In this document: positions 8,897 through 17,306 of the stretch, in pieces | How positions within the stretch are numbered: position 1 is the stretch's first letter | Layout of the letters: each line of letters starts with the position of its first letter | NCBI GenBank assembly: GCA_903883645.1 | Contig: CAISBR010000157.1 | Location: 1-40,600 of the forward strand | DNA from: an uncultured Myxococcales bacterium | Lineage (GTDB): Bacteria; Myxococcota_A; UBA9042 | Length of the DNA: 40,600 bases | Direction of reading: 5' to 3' | The notes under the pieces: generated by a model | Seen by the model: only the letters and a program-made list of their open reading frames with translations | Told to the model about the DNA's origin: nothing | Databases searched by the model: none | Made by a program: the position numbers and the translations under genes

Positions 8897-8936
8897 CGTA
8901 CCGTCTCGTACGTTTCTGTACGTCCGAGTACGTGCT
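8897..8936 (+). promoter_or_regulatory. Four GTAC repeats at exact 10-bp spacing
   Basis: GTAC occurs at 8898, 8908, 8918 and 8928, each in a related 10-bp unit (cgtaccgtct, cgtacgtttc, tgtacgtccg, agtacgtgct). The spacing is one helical turn, so all copies face the same side of DNA. The array ends about 73 bp before the ATG of the IHF-like gene and another GTAC lies at 8956. This looks like a multi-site operator; the regulator is unknown, and autoregulation by the IHF-like protein is not suggested by the motif itself. Confidence 0.5.
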
Positions 8937-9009
8937 TTGAGTGTCAACCCGCGCCGTACCTTGCACGGTCGCCGTCAATGCTGCCACGTTGCAGCGCTTA
9001 GGAAGCGTT

Positions 9010-9288
9010 ATGACCAAGTCCGATCTGATCGAAGTCGTTGCCGGCAAGTCCAACCTCACCAAGGACAAAGCGGGCACTGTCGTCAATGCCATCTTCGAGC
9101 TGATGGTTGATGCGATGAAAGAGGGCCAGCGCATCGAAATCCGCAACTTCGGTAACTTCACCGTCCGCAACTACCCCGCCTACACCGGCCGCAATCCCAA
9201 GACCGGCAACCCGGTCAAGGTCGGCCCGAAGCGCATGCCCTTCTTCAAGGTCGGTCTCGAGCTGAAGAACCGGGTCGACGGCAAGTAG
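9010..9288 (+). CDS. HU/IHF-family DNA-binding protein, IHF-beta-like
   Basis: 92 residues, the usual size for the family. The protein begins MTKSDLIEVVA, the typical IHF-beta/HU first helix, then has the body motif IEIRNFGNFTV, and the DNA-intercalating arm at YTGRNPKTGNPV with the conserved Pro. It ends FFKVGLELKNRV, also family-typical. The frame is open further upstream, but the ATG at 9010 gives the correct N-terminus. IHF and HU proteins bend DNA; IHF commonly helps sigma-54 promoters loop to distant activators, relevant because two such promoters lie in this window. Whether it acts as a homodimer (HU-like) or as an IHF subunit cannot be settled. It has its own upstream control region and its own terminator. 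Confidence 0.9.
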   Translation: MTKSDLIEVVAGKSNLTKDKAGTVVNAIFELMVDAMKEGQRIEIRNFGNFTVRNYPAYTGRNPKTGNPVKVGPKRMPFFKVGLELKNRVDGK

Positions 9289-9318
9289 TCGAAACTCCCG
9301 GCAATCTACGCCAAGCTG

Positions 9319-9379
9319 CACGACCGCGCGGCCGATGACCGGGGGCAACCCTGGCGCGGCCGGCGGTCGTGTTGTTTTT
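9319..9379 (+). terminator. Rho-independent terminator after IHF-like gene
   Basis: CACGACCGC (9319-9327) pairs with GCGGTCGTG (9363-9371), and CGGCC/GGCCG extends the stem across one bulged G. TTGTTTTT follows directly. Position, 31 bp after the stop codon, fits the end of the IHF-like transcript. Confidence 0.75.
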
Positions 9380-9462
9380 CGCTGATGTTGGCGCCCGCGA
9401 GGGCATAAGTGGTCCGAATTGTTGCGGAAGCCTGTATCTTCCCGAGTGCTTGGAGTGTTTCT

Positions 9463-10833
9463 ATGAGCTCTGTGACCCTGCCGATTCGGCTGCCGGACCT
9501 GCCGGTGGCGCTGGTGTCCGATGTGGCCCGCTTTGAGGGACAGCGCGTGCAAGTCCGCGGCTGGCTGTATAACCGCCGTAGCAAGGGCAAGCTGCACTTT
9601 CTGCAGGTGCGCGACGGCTCTGGCCTGATTCAAGCGGTAATGTTTAAAGGGGATGTTGACGAGGCCACCTTTGAGTGCGCCGATCACTTGACCCAAGAGA
9701 CGTCGATCATTGTCAGTGGCTTGGTGCGCAAGGACGAGCGGTCGGTGATCGGCTTTGAGCTGGCGTGCGACGGCCTGACCGTAGTGTCGGCGGCGCACGC
9801 GGACTATCCGATCTCGCCCAAAGAGCACGGCGTGGCGTTCTTGATGGATCACCGGCACTTGTGGCTGCGATCGCGGCGCCAGGCGTCGATTTTGCGGGTG
9901 CGGGCGCGCATCATCAAGTCGATCCGCGACTTCTTGGACGGGCAGGGCTACTTGCTGGTCGATACGCCGATTTTTACACCGGCGGCCTGCGAGGGCACCT
10001 CGACGCTGTTCGAGACGGATTACCACGGGCAGAAGGCGTTCTTGAGCCAGTCGGGGCAGTTGTACAACGAGGCGACGGCGGCAGCGCTGGGCCGGGTGTA
10101 TACCTTTGGACCGACGTTCCGCGCCGAAAAGAGCAAAACGCGCAGGCACTTGACCGAGTTCTGGATGGTTGAGCCCGAGGCAGCCTTCATGGATCTGGAC
10201 GGGGTGATGGACCTGGCCGAGACCATGGTGTGGACGATCGTGCAGGACGTGCTGCGCGACTGCGGGCAAGAGCTTGATACAATTGACAGTATCCGCAGTG
10301 AGGCCGAAGAGGACCGGCAGCTGAAGCCGCGTCGCGAGGCCTTGAGCAGCCTGCAGCGGCCGTTTGTCCGGCTGCACCATGCGGATGCGGTCAAGCAGCT
10401 GCGCGCGCTGGGCTCCGACATCAGCGATGGCGATGACCTTGGCGGCGACGACGAGACGATTCTGACGCAACAGTACGACCGGCCGATTTTTGTAACCAAG
10501 TATCCCGCTGAAGTGAAGGCATTTTATATGAAGCGCGACCCGCTGGATGTGCTGCGGACGCTGTCGTGTGACTTGCTCGCGCCCGAGGGCTACGGCGAGA
10601 TTATCGGCGGCGGTCAGCGCGAAGACGACTACGACACCCTGCTGGCGGCGATCCACAAGCACGAACTGCCCGAGTCGGCGTTTGACTGGTACCTCGACCT
10701 GCGCAAGTACGGCTCGGTGCCCCACGGCGGCTTTGGTCTGGGCGTTGAGCGAACGGTTGCGTGGATCTGTGGTCTGCCTCATGTGCGCGAAACAATTCCG
10801 TTTGCCCGCTTGATGGACCGGCTGAAGCCCTAG
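9463..10833 (+). CDS. asnS: Asparaginyl-tRNA synthetase
   Basis: 456 residues, normal for bacterial AsnRS. An N-terminal OB-fold anticodon-binding domain ([20 protein letters not shown]) is followed by the class IIb catalytic core. Motif 1 region is [12 protein letters not shown]; then [12 protein letters not shown]; motif 2 is [20 protein letters not shown], where [11 protein letters not shown] is diagnostic for AsnRS over AspRS; motif 3 is [17 protein letters not shown]. It charges tRNA-Asn with asparagine in the cytoplasm. The start is the ATG at 9463, with a TGGAG ribosome site 7 bases upstream; the open frame before it (to 9409) has no OB-fold residues. The gene appears to stand alone after the IHF terminator. 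Its presence suggests at least part of Asn-tRNA is made directly, though a GatCAB route elsewhere is not excluded. Confidence 0.95.
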   Translation: MSSVTLPIRLPDLPVALVSDVARFEGQRVQVRGWLYNRRSKGKLHFLQVRDGSGLIQAVMFKGDVDEATFECADHLTQETSIIVSGLVRKDERSVIGFELACDGLTVVSAAHADYPISPKEHGVAFLMDHRHLWLRSRRQASILRVRARIIKSIRDFLDGQGYLLVDTPIFTPAACEGTSTLFETDYHGQKAFLSQSGQLYNEATAAALGRVYTFGPTFRAEKSKTRRHLTEFWMVEPEAAFMDLDGVMDLAETMVWTIVQDVLRDCGQELDTIDSIRSEAEEDRQLKPRREALSSLQRPFVRLHHADAVKQLRALGSDISDGDDLGGDDETILTQQYDRPIFVTKYPAEVKAFYMKRDPLDVLRTLSCDLLAPEGYGEIIGGGQREDDYDTLLAAIHKHELPESAFDWYLDLRKYGSVPHGGFGLGVERTVAWICGLPHVRETIPFARLMDRLKP

Positions 10834-11219
10834 GACCTGTCGTGAAGCAAGTTGGACTGGTCGTTGTTGCTAGGTGGGTCGCAAGCTCGCGTCGATACGG
10901 CCGACTCGCCGCTCCGCCGTCGGAGCATCCGATTGAGTTATTTAAGGACTGACCCTTCGCTGTGGCTGGCGAGCCGCGATGCCGGTTTGCCACAGCAATT
11001 GCTAGTTGCGGATGGACTTTGGCGAAAGGCGCCAAGGTTTGACAGGCATCGCGGTACAGGCTACGTTCGCCGTGGTGCTCGAAAGCCGCTCGCGTGGCGC
11101 CTTAGCTGTGCGGCGGCTCTGTCGCACGGGTGACGCAGCTGCCCGACCGAGCGGCCGAAGCAACCACCGGGTGTAAGGTCGCTTGCAGTCAAGGCTGCGG
11201 GTAAACTGGAAAGAAGCGC
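10834..11219. other. Intergenic region before PP2C gene
   Basis: 386 bases with no plausible gene. It holds the palindrome AGCAATTGCT at 10994-11003 and a sigma-70-like promoter at 11039-11067. No terminator with a T-run is seen after asnS. Confidence 0.45.
11039..11067 (+). promoter_or_regulatory. Sigma-70-like promoter candidate for PP2C gene
   Basis: A perfect TTGACA box is followed, after exactly 17 bp, by TACGTT, which keeps the key TA...T positions of the -10 element. It points to the phosphatase gene 150 bp downstream and so implies a leader of about 140 nt. Confidence 0.45.
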
Positions 11220-12224
11220 ATGGCCATTCGCAAAGCCAAGAGCAAAGCCGCCTCCGCCAAGGAAATCGGCTACCAGGAGCACGGCGCGGTCGGACCGGCG
11301 GAATCTCCCTCGCGCACCCGCGGCCCAGGGCCAGCCTACGCGCTTGAGACCTGCGGTACCACCGATGTGGGCTTGGTGCGCGACGGCAACGAAGACGCGA
11401 TGCTGCTGAGCGAAGAGGAGCGCCTGTACGTCGTGGCGGACGGCATGGGTGGTCACTCGGCGGGCGAGGTGGCGTCGGCGTTTACGATCGAGGCGCTGCG
11501 AGCCTTTTATGGCAACGCGGACCTTACCAAGCGCGTCCAAGCTGCCTATCGGCGCATGCGGCGGGCCGGGCATCCGATCCCCGAGGGTGAGGCCAGCCAT
11601 CACGCACTGCGGCTGCGCAAGGCCGTTGAAAGCGCGAATATCACAGTGTATCGCTTGGCGCAGCAGCACGAGCAGCTGCGCGACATGGGCACGACCGTGG
11701 TGGCGGCGGTGTTTGCTGGGCGCAATCTGCACATCGCCAACGTGGGCGACAGCCGCTTGTATCGCCTGCGCGACCGCCGGCTGACGCAGCTTACCGAGGA
11801 CCACTCGCTGCTGAACGAATACCTCCGCATGAACCTGCTGCAACCCGACGAGGTCGAGACGTTTCCGTACAAGAACGTCATCGTGCGGGCGCTGGGGCTG
11901 CAAGAGGCCGTGGCTGTTGATATCTTTGGGTTCACCGTGCGGCGTGGCGATGCCTATTTGCTGTGCAGCGACGGTCTGACCGACTTGGTGCGCGACTTGG
12001 AGATCGGTGCGGTGATGGGCCAGGCGCCGACCGCCCTAGCGGCTTGTACCCGCTTGACCGACTTGGCCAAAAGCCGCGGCGGGCACGACAACATCACCAC
12101 GCTGGTGGTGCGGGTGCACGAGCCGGAGTGGCAGCCGCCGGTGCCGATGATTCCGCCGCCGCCGTCGGGCCTCGCTCCGGGCATGATTCCGCCGCCACCG
12201 AGCGGGCCTGCGCCGGTCGATTAG
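11220..12224 (+). CDS. PP2C-family protein phosphatase
   Basis: 334 residues, cytoplasmic (no signal or membrane segment). The PP2C core begins near residue 40 at ETCGTTDVGLVRDGNED, with metal-binding Asp in VADGMGGHSAGE, then NVGDSRLYRL and CSDGLTDLV, and a final GHDNIT with the last metal ligand Asp. It should remove phosphate from Ser/Thr of partner proteins using Mn/Mg. The N-terminal 38 residues are basic and Ser/Ala-rich; the C-terminus carries two IPPPPSG repeats, a proline-rich tail that may bind partners. The start has GGAAAG upstream at suitable spacing. No kinase is adjacent, although myxobacterial genomes carry many elsewhere. It is separated from asd by 81 bp. Confidence 0.9.
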   Translation: MAIRKAKSKAASAKEIGYQEHGAVGPAESPSRTRGPGPAYALETCGTTDVGLVRDGNEDAMLLSEEERLYVVADGMGGHSAGEVASAFTIEALRAFYGNADLTKRVQAAYRRMRRAGHPIPEGEASHHALRLRKAVESANITVYRLAQQHEQLRDMGTTVVAAVFAGRNLHIANVGDSRLYRLRDRRLTQLTEDHSLLNEYLRMNLLQPDEVETFPYKNVIVRALGLQEAVAVDIFGFTVRRGDAYLLCSDGLTDLVRDLEIGAVMGQAPTALAACTRLTDLAKSRGGHDNITTLVVRVHEPEWQPPVPMIPPPPSGLAPGMIPPPPSGPAPVD

Positions 12225-12305
12225 ACCCCGGCGACACGGTCGCTGCGCACGACAACTCCTACCATGAAGCGCACGGGGCACTCGCCCGTGTGGAGCGAAT
12301 ATCCC

Positions 12306-13337
12306 ATGCAGAACAAGCAGTATCGTGTGGCCGTGCTGGGCGCTACCGGCGCCGTCGGCCGCGAGATGTTGAGCGTGCTCGATGAACAACGCTTCCCGGC
12401 GAGCGAAGTGGTGGCGCTGGCCTCTCCGCGGTCGGTGGGCGAAGACGTGGAGTACGGCAATCGCACGCTGAAAGTGCAGGCGGCGACGCCCGAGAGCTTT
12501 GTCGGCATTGACTTGGTGCTGGCCTCGGCCGGGTCGACGGTGTCGAAGCTGCTATTGCCCGAGGCGGCGCGACGCGGGGCGCTATGTATCGACAACTCGA
12601 GTGCTTTTCGCATGATCGACGGCGTGCCGCTGGTGGTGCCCGAGGTCAATGCCGCGGCGATGGCCAAGCACAACGGGATTATTGCCAATCCGAATTGTTC
12701 GACGATCCAGATGGTGGTGGCCCTTGGTCCGCTACACGAGCGAGCAGGGCTGAAGCGGGTGGTGGTGTCGACCTACCAGGCGGTGTCGGGCGCCGGCAAG
12801 AAGGGCATGGACGAGCTTAGCAGCCAGACGATCGCGCTGCTGAACCAGAAGCCCTTTGATGTCAGCGTGCACAATGCCCGCATCGCCTTTAACGTGGTGC
12901 CGCATATCGGCAGCGCGGGCGAGGGCGGCTATACCGACGAAGAGTGGAAGTTGGTCTACGAGAGCCGCAAAATCATGGGCTTGCCTGAACTTGAGGTGGT
13001 GCCGACCTGTGTGCGCGTGCCGGTGTTCTGCGGCCACAGCGAGTCGGTCTACTGCGAGTTCGAGCGACCGATCAGCGTCGCGGATGCGCGCGAGATTCTT
13101 GGAAAAGCCCATGGAATCGTGCTGGTCGACGACTTGGCGGAGAAGCAGTATCCGATGCCGCTCGACTGCGCCGAGACCGATCCGGTGTATGTGGGGCGCA
13201 TTCGCCAAGACCCGAACCGGCCGAACGCGCTGACGCTGTGGGTGGTCGCCGACAATCTGCGCAAGGGCGCGGCGACCAATGCGGTGCAGATAGCCTGGCT
13301 GGCGGCCAAGACGGGGCTGGTGCACGGCGCCAAATAG
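12306..13337 (+). CDS. asd: Aspartate-semialdehyde dehydrogenase
   Basis: 343 residues, usual length. It reduces aspartyl phosphate to aspartate semialdehyde with NADPH, on the path to lysine/diaminopimelate, threonine and methionine. The nucleotide-binding loop is AVLGATGAVGRE near the N-terminus; the catalytic Cys is C131 in NPNCST; GAGKKGM and the His-containing FCGHSESVY segment match the family's substrate region. The start at 12306 is favoured over an in-frame ATG at 12264 because GGAG lies 10 bases before it and the family begins just before the Rossmann strand. It follows the phosphatase gene and may be read from the same transcript, but no functional link is implied. Confidence 0.95.
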   Translation: MQNKQYRVAVLGATGAVGREMLSVLDEQRFPASEVVALASPRSVGEDVEYGNRTLKVQAATPESFVGIDLVLASAGSTVSKLLLPEAARRGALCIDNSSAFRMIDGVPLVVPEVNAAAMAKHNGIIANPNCSTIQMVVALGPLHERAGLKRVVVSTYQAVSGAGKKGMDELSSQTIALLNQKPFDVSVHNARIAFNVVPHIGSAGEGGYTDEEWKLVYESRKIMGLPELEVVPTCVRVPVFCGHSESVYCEFERPISVADAREILGKAHGIVLVDDLAEKQYPMPLDCAETDPVYVGRIRQDPNRPNALTLWVVADNLRKGAATNAVQIAWLAAKTGLVHGAK

Positions 13338-13344
13338 GGCCTTG

Positions 13345-13357
13345 TGCCAAATTGGCA
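13345..13357. promoter_or_regulatory. Upstream activator-site candidate TGCCA-N3-TGGCA (site 1)
   Basis: gTGCCA-aat-TGGCAc is an inverted repeat just after the asd stop. Its centre (13351) is exactly 112 bp before the first base of the sigma-54 -24 element at 13463. The same motif is placed at the same distance before the gsp operon (17384-17396). Although it contains TGGCACG, there is no GC pair at the -12 spacing, so it is not itself a promoter. It is best read as the binding site of a sigma-54 enhancer-binding protein. Confidence 0.6.
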
Positions 13358-13462
13358 CGGATAGCAGGGCCCACTGCGACGGGTGTGACGCGGCGGGCTT
13401 TCGATTTTGCGACCGTTCTGCCAAAATTCGCGTAGGCTTGCGCCCTTGGCGGCGTGGGCACT

Positions 13463-13478
13463 TGGCACGGCCCATGCA
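13463..13478 (+). promoter_or_regulatory. Sigma-54 promoter, fused OM gene
   Basis: TGGCACG-GCCC-ATGCA matches the -24/-12 consensus TGGCACG-N4-TTGCA at all positions but one. Transcription should start about 12 bases beyond, near 13489, giving a leader of about 45 nt to the ATG at 13533. Paired with the upstream inverted repeat at 13345. Confidence 0.75.
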
Positions 13479-13532
13479 ACGCTGTGCTGCACCGCGGTCA
13501 CCTTGCCGCCGGTCCATCGCCCGGAGCTCTGG

Positions 13533-15329
13533 ATGTCGCCCAAGTTGGAAACCGTGCAGATTGAATTCGCTGTGAATCGCCCCGGCATGAGCCGTGTGAT
13601 TTCGTTGCTTTTGGCCGCGATCGCGCTGCTGCTGCCGGCAAGCGCTTTCGCCGTGCCTTATGTGCAGATCACAAGCATCGCCAAGTCGTCGGCCGGTGAC
13701 TGGGACCCGCCTACTCGGTTGGGCCTTGGCACCAACACGCCAGGCAGCGCCACCGACATTCACGTAGTCAACCGAGCAGATTGCTATGGAATTCTGGGTG
13801 CGACCAACCCCAAAGTTACAGTGACATGGACCTGGCAGCCCAGCTCGATCGTGTCCATCACTTCGTACTCGGCGGTAACGAAGGTTGCGCCGGCCGGCAA
13901 AAGCTGTCTCGAGACGTCGCTGCAAGAGACGGACACGGCCTCGGCGTGCATCGTCAACGCGCAGGTCGATTACTTGTCGGGCAAGTCGTACACGTTTGAT
14001 GTGGATATGCGCGACTTGATTGGACGATCGACCACTTGCGGCGAAAGCTCGGAGCAAGACGCGACCGTTTATATTTTGGTGAACGACACCGGTACCACCG
14101 TCGGCTCGACGACGCAGGTTGTGGCGTTTAAGCTGCGCTTTTTCGTTGACTTGGCTGGGCCAACCGCTCCGACCGTGTCGTCGATCAGCCAGGGCAACAA
14201 GAACTTGCGCATCAACTGGAGCCACGCCGACGAGACCACGGTCGCGGGCAGCTACGTGTACTGGGCCGAGTTGCCGTTTGATGCCACGGCGATCCGCGAG
14301 GGTACCGTCACGGTGTCTCATTCGAGCAAGTTGACGGCAAAAGAGTATCAAATCAAGGGTTTGACGAACGGCAAGAAGTACTACGTCTCGGTCACCGCTG
14401 CGGACGCCAACGACAACGAGTCGGACTTGTCGCTGCAAAAGGCCGCGTCGCCGATCCCCGTGTACGATGCTTGGCAGTACTACAAGAATGCCGGCGGCGA
14501 AGAAGAGGGCGGATTCGCCCCATGTTCGGCGCAGCGGGTCGCGGCGGGGCCGAGCTGGCTGTGGCTGGCGCTGGCCGCAGTGGCGGTGGTGGTCGCGCTG
14601 CGACGGCGCAAGTCGGGACTGCTGCTGGTGATTCTGGTCGCCGGGGTCGCAGCGAACGCTGGAGAAGCCCGGGCCGCGTCGCCGGAAACTGGAGCGATCG
14701 AGTTCCACTTTTCGCGCTATTTGCCGCAGATCGATGACGCGTTTTCGGGAAAGACCAAGCCCTATGCCGACATCTTTAGCGGCGCCGCTTGGCAGCTGTC
14801 GCTCGCGAGCGACTCGAAGGTCTGGGAGCGTTTCGGAACACTTTCGCTGGGATTTTCGGCTGGTTACTGGAGTCAAAGCGGGTATGGCCGTGAGCAGGCT
14901 ACGGGTTCTGCGAGCACCGACACCACCACGCTGTCGATCGTGCCGATCACGCTGGACCTGGTCTACCGCTTTGACGAACTGGAAAAAGCCTGGGGAATTC
15001 CCTTTATTCCGTACGCCAAGCTGGGTGGGGTGTACGGCTTGTGGTGGATGCGCGACGGCGTGGACAACTTGGCACGCTGGTCCGATGCGAACGGCAAAAG
15101 CAAAGAGGCGATGGGCGGTACGGGCGGCTGGCACGCGACCGCGGGTATGCGGTTCTTGCTCGACGTGCTGGAGCCTATGGCCGCGCGCAGTTTTGACATC
15201 GAGATGGGCGTGAATCACAGCTACCTGTTCGCCGAGTACCAGATGCTGCGGCTGAACGACTTTGGCAATAAGAAAAGCTTGAATCTTTCGGCCGACTTGT
15301 TCTCGTTCGGCATCGCCTTCGACTACTGA
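13533..15329 (+). CDS. Anchored fibronectin-like protein joined to outer-membrane beta-barrel
   Basis: 598 residues from the ATG at 13533, chosen because GGAG lies 6 bases upstream in GGAGCTCTGG, a leader block also found before gspC; an in-frame ATG at 13587 starts directly at the signal peptide (ISLLLAAIALLLPASAFA) and is an alternative. Two halves are visible. The first has a fibronectin type III-like region (GPTAPTVSSISQGNKNLRINW ... GLTNGKKYYVSV) and ends with CSAQ, a hydrophobic helix and RRRKSG, resembling a MYXO-CTERM anchor. It is followed at once by a second hydrophobic signal-like segment ending EARAAS and a beta-barrel-like half with aromatic alternating strands, ending in FAFDY-type SFGIAFDY. 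From memory, the halves resemble the neighbouring M. xanthus families MXAN_2561 and MXAN_2562; this was not checked. Probable location: outer membrane. Driven by sigma-54. Confidence 0.75.
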   Translation: MSPKLETVQIEFAVNRPGMSRVISLLLAAIALLLPASAFAVPYVQITSIAKSSAGDWDPPTRLGLGTNTPGSATDIHVVNRADCYGILGATNPKVTVTWTWQPSSIVSITSYSAVTKVAPAGKSCLETSLQETDTASACIVNAQVDYLSGKSYTFDVDMRDLIGRSTTCGESSEQDATVYILVNDTGTTVGSTTQVVAFKLRFFVDLAGPTAPTVSSISQGNKNLRINWSHADETTVAGSYVYWAELPFDATAIREGTVTVSHSSKLTAKEYQIKGLTNGKKYYVSVTAADANDNESDLSLQKAASPIPVYDAWQYYKNAGGEEEGGFAPCSAQRVAAGPSWLWLALAAVAVVVALRRRKSGLLLVILVAGVAANAGEARAASPETGAIEFHFSRYLPQIDDAFSGKTKPYADIFSGAAWQLSLASDSKVWERFGTLSLGFSAGYWSQSGYGREQATGSASTDTTTLSIVPITLDLVYRFDELEKAWGIPFIPYAKLGGVYGLWWMRDGVDNLARWSDANGKSKEAMGGTGGWHATAGMRFLLDVLEPMAARSFDIEMGVNHSYLFAEYQMLRLNDFGNKKSLNLSADLFSFGIAFDY

Positions 15330-15330
15330 G

Positions 15331-16215
15331 TTGGATACAGCCGCCACCAGCGCCGACCTGCCGGCCCCGCCCACTCGCTCGATTTTGCTGCGGGTGATGT
15401 TCGACGGCGCGGCCTTTGCGGGCTTTCAGAAACAACAAGATGGGATTCGCAGCGTCGCCGGCGTGGTCGAAGAAGCCTGGCTAGCCATGCTCAGCGAGGT
15501 GGTGATCGCCCGGGCGACGAGCCGGACCGACGCGGGGGTGCACGCGCGGCGCCTGCCCATCCTGATTCGCACGCGCAAGAACGTGAGTGCCCGCGGGCTG
15601 ATGCTGGGCCTAAACGTAATCTTGCCCGACGACTGCAAGGTAGTGAGCGCCGAGGAGCTGCCGCGCGAGGCCGACGTGCGCTCGGATGCGGTGGGCAAAC
15701 GGTACATTTACTATGTGCAAACAGGGCCTTCGCGGCTGCCGCTGTGGCGCGCCCGGGCGTGGTTCGTCAAGGCGCAGCTCGACGAGTTCAAGCTATTGGC
15801 GGCGTGCCAGATGCTTGAGGGAGTTCATGACTTTGCCGCATTTCGCTCGGTGAACTGCTCGGCGCAGTCGACCTCGCGGAACATCTTGCTGGTGCGGCCG
15901 CAAGTCGTAGAGGAGTGCGGTGCGCAAAAGATCTGGGCGATCACCGTCGAGGGCAACGCCTTTTTGCACAATATGGTGCGGATCATGGCAGGCACCGTGG
16001 TCGACATCGCCCGCGGCCGCAAGACGCTGCAACAGCTAGAACACGCGCTGAATACAGGGGATCGCACCAGTGCTGGGCAGACGGCGCCGCCACACGCGCT
16101 TTTGCTCGACGACGTGTTTTTTGGGCCGTGGGGCGGTCGGCAGGGGCAAAACTATAAGGATTTGCTGAAGAACATGGCCGAGATTCGCGACGGTGTGGGC
16201 GAGTCCGCTCAGTAG
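15331..16215 (+). CDS. truA: tRNA pseudouridine synthase A
   Basis: 294 residues. TruA converts uridines 38-40 of the tRNA anticodon stem to pseudouridine. The fold begins at ILLRVMFDGAAFAGFQKQ; the catalytic Asp is D67 in TSRTDAGVHA (the family motif GRTDxGVHA with Ser for the first Gly); GKRYIYYV, the HDFAAFRS segment and FLHNMVRIMAGTVVDIARG are all family-typical. The frame opens with TTG at 15331, one base after the stop of the outer-membrane gene. The true start could be an internal GTG or ATG near 15394, which would be close to the conserved core. Tight spacing suggests translational coupling to the sigma-54-driven gene. Its 3' end overlaps the convergent Cys-rich lipoprotein gene by 7 bp. 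Confidence 0.9.
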   Translation: MDTAATSADLPAPPTRSILLRVMFDGAAFAGFQKQQDGIRSVAGVVEEAWLAMLSEVVIARATSRTDAGVHARRLPILIRTRKNVSARGLMLGLNVILPDDCKVVSAEELPREADVRSDAVGKRYIYYVQTGPSRLPLWRARAWFVKAQLDEFKLLAACQMLEGVHDFAAFRSVNCSAQSTSRNILLVRPQVVEECGAQKIWAITVEGNAFLHNMVRIMAGTVVDIARGRKTLQQLEHALNTGDRTSAGQTAPPHALLLDDVFFGPWGGRQGQNYKDLLKNMAEIRDGVGESAQ

Positions 16216-17306
16216 ATGCATTCGAACTTGCTGACCGCCGCGTTCCAGCCGCACTTGCTGGCACCGGCTTCGATGACGCAGTCGACCGTCTTGATCGTGC
16301 CGGTATTGCAATAGATCCAGCTATTTCCGTCGCACTTGGCCTGAAAGTTGGCGTCGCTGCAGGTGCCGCCGGCTGCGGGCGCGCAGGCCGTGACATTGCA
16401 CTTCCAGCCGCTGGGGCAGGTGCCGCAAGGGTTGCCGCAGGCGTTGTTGCCGCAGACGATCGCGGCGCCGCCGTCGGTCTTGCACGTGTTGTCGCAGACC
16501 TTCTTGATGCAGCCGTAGGCGTTGGCAATCGCGTCCCAGCCGCAAGTCTGGCCGGTGCCGCTAGGGGGCGCGGCGCAGTCTTTGGTAATTTTTTGCGCGG
16601 TGGCGCCGCTGCCCTGGCAAGTGAGGAGAAAGTCGCCGTCGCACTGGCCTTTTTGCAGGTCGAGGCCTTTGCACGCGCTGGCTTTGCAGGTGCCGCCGTC
16701 GCACCAGTCGCTGCCGGCACACTCGCCGCAGGGCTTGCCGCAGCCGTTGTCGCCGCAGTTCTTGCCGTCGCACGAGCCGACGCAACTGTCTTTGTAGCAG
16801 GTGCCGTCGCTGGTGCCGCAGTGGAAGTTGGCATCGCAGGTGCCGCATTGGCCGCCGCAGCCATCGCTGCCGCAGGCCTTGCCGTCGCATTTGGGCTTGC
16901 AGTATTCGCTGCACTTGCTGCCGCCGGGCTCGCAGAATTCGCCCGACTTGCAGAAGCCGCAGACGGAGCCGCAGCCGTTGGGGCCGCAGAGCTTGCCTTT
17001 GCAGTCGGGGGTGCAGCCGTCGCCACCGCCGGGACTGCTGGCTTCGACCGTGATGTCGACTTGCGGTGGGGCCGAGTCGATGGCGGCGTCGGTTCCGCTG
17101 TCTTGGTCTAGTTCAGTTGGAGTATCAGAAGGTTGAGTGGCTGCATCGCCCGCTATATCGGCTGTGGCGGCGTCTTTGGTGGGCGGAGCATCGGCAGTCG
17201 TACAGCCGCCGGTCGCGACGGTGACGAGCGAGAAGCACAAGCAGGCGCGGAGGTGGGAGTAGCGGGTCACGGGCGAGCCTCGCGGGCGGCGTGGGCGGCC
17301 GACCAT
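16209..17306 (-). CDS. Cys-rich repeat lipoprotein
   Basis: 365 residues on the minus strand from the ATG at 17306, preceded by a G-rich ribosome site; the frame is open further upstream, but that region is the gsp promoter. A basic start (VGRPRRPRG) and hydrophobic stretch end in ATGGC, a lipobox at about residue 34. An Asp/Thr/Ala-rich linker follows. Then come four copies of a CGxxGCGxxCGxC module (GKLCGPNGCGSVCGFC, GKACGSDGCGGQCGTC, GKNCGDNGCGKPCGEC, VCGNNACGNPCGTC), and two copies of a second module CDG...C...DC...CGW...C. The even spacing of Cys implies a rod of small disulfide-bonded units on the cell surface. Similar proteins are common in myxobacteria and mostly uncharacterised. Divergent from gspC; convergent with and overlapping truA by 7 bp. 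Confidence 0.85.
   Translation of the reverse strand: MVGRPRRPRGSPVTRYSHLRACLCFSLVTVATGGCTTADAPPTKDAATADIAGDAATQPSDTPTELDQDSGTDAAIDSAPPQVDITVEASSPGGGDGCTPDCKGKLCGPNGCGSVCGFCKSGEFCEPGGSKCSEYCKPKCDGKACGSDGCGGQCGTCDANFHCGTSDGTCYKDSCVGSCDGKNCGDNGCGKPCGECAGSDWCDGGTCKASACKGLDLQKGQCDGDFLLTCQGSGATAQKITKDCAAPPSGTGQTCGWDAIANAYGCIKKVCDNTCKTDGGAAIVCGNNACGNPCGTCPSGWKCNVTACAPAAGGTCSDANFQAKCDGNSWIYCNTGTIKTVDCVIEAGASKCGWNAAVSKFECIY

Larger units (their letters stand above)
8577..9009. other. Intergenic region upstream of the IHF-like gene
   Basis: These 433 bases contain a palindrome, a weak terminator-like hairpin and a four-fold 10-bp repeat, listed separately. I checked for tRNA, 4.5S RNA and similar small RNAs by eye and recognised none. 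The stretch 8640-8890 shows nothing I can name. Confidence 0.5.

Noticed and set aside
8998..10782. 594-codon minus-strand open frame opposite the IHF-like gene and asnS
   Set aside because: Antisense to two well-supported genes; composition is that of a shadow frame.
13353..13367. TGGCACG inside the upstream inverted repeat as a second sigma-54 promoter
   Set aside because: No GC at the required -12 spacing, either here or in the copy at 17392.
12732..15374. 880-codon minus-strand open frame
   Set aside because: Spans asd and the outer-membrane gene on the opposite strand; Arg-rich composition and no recognisable motif.
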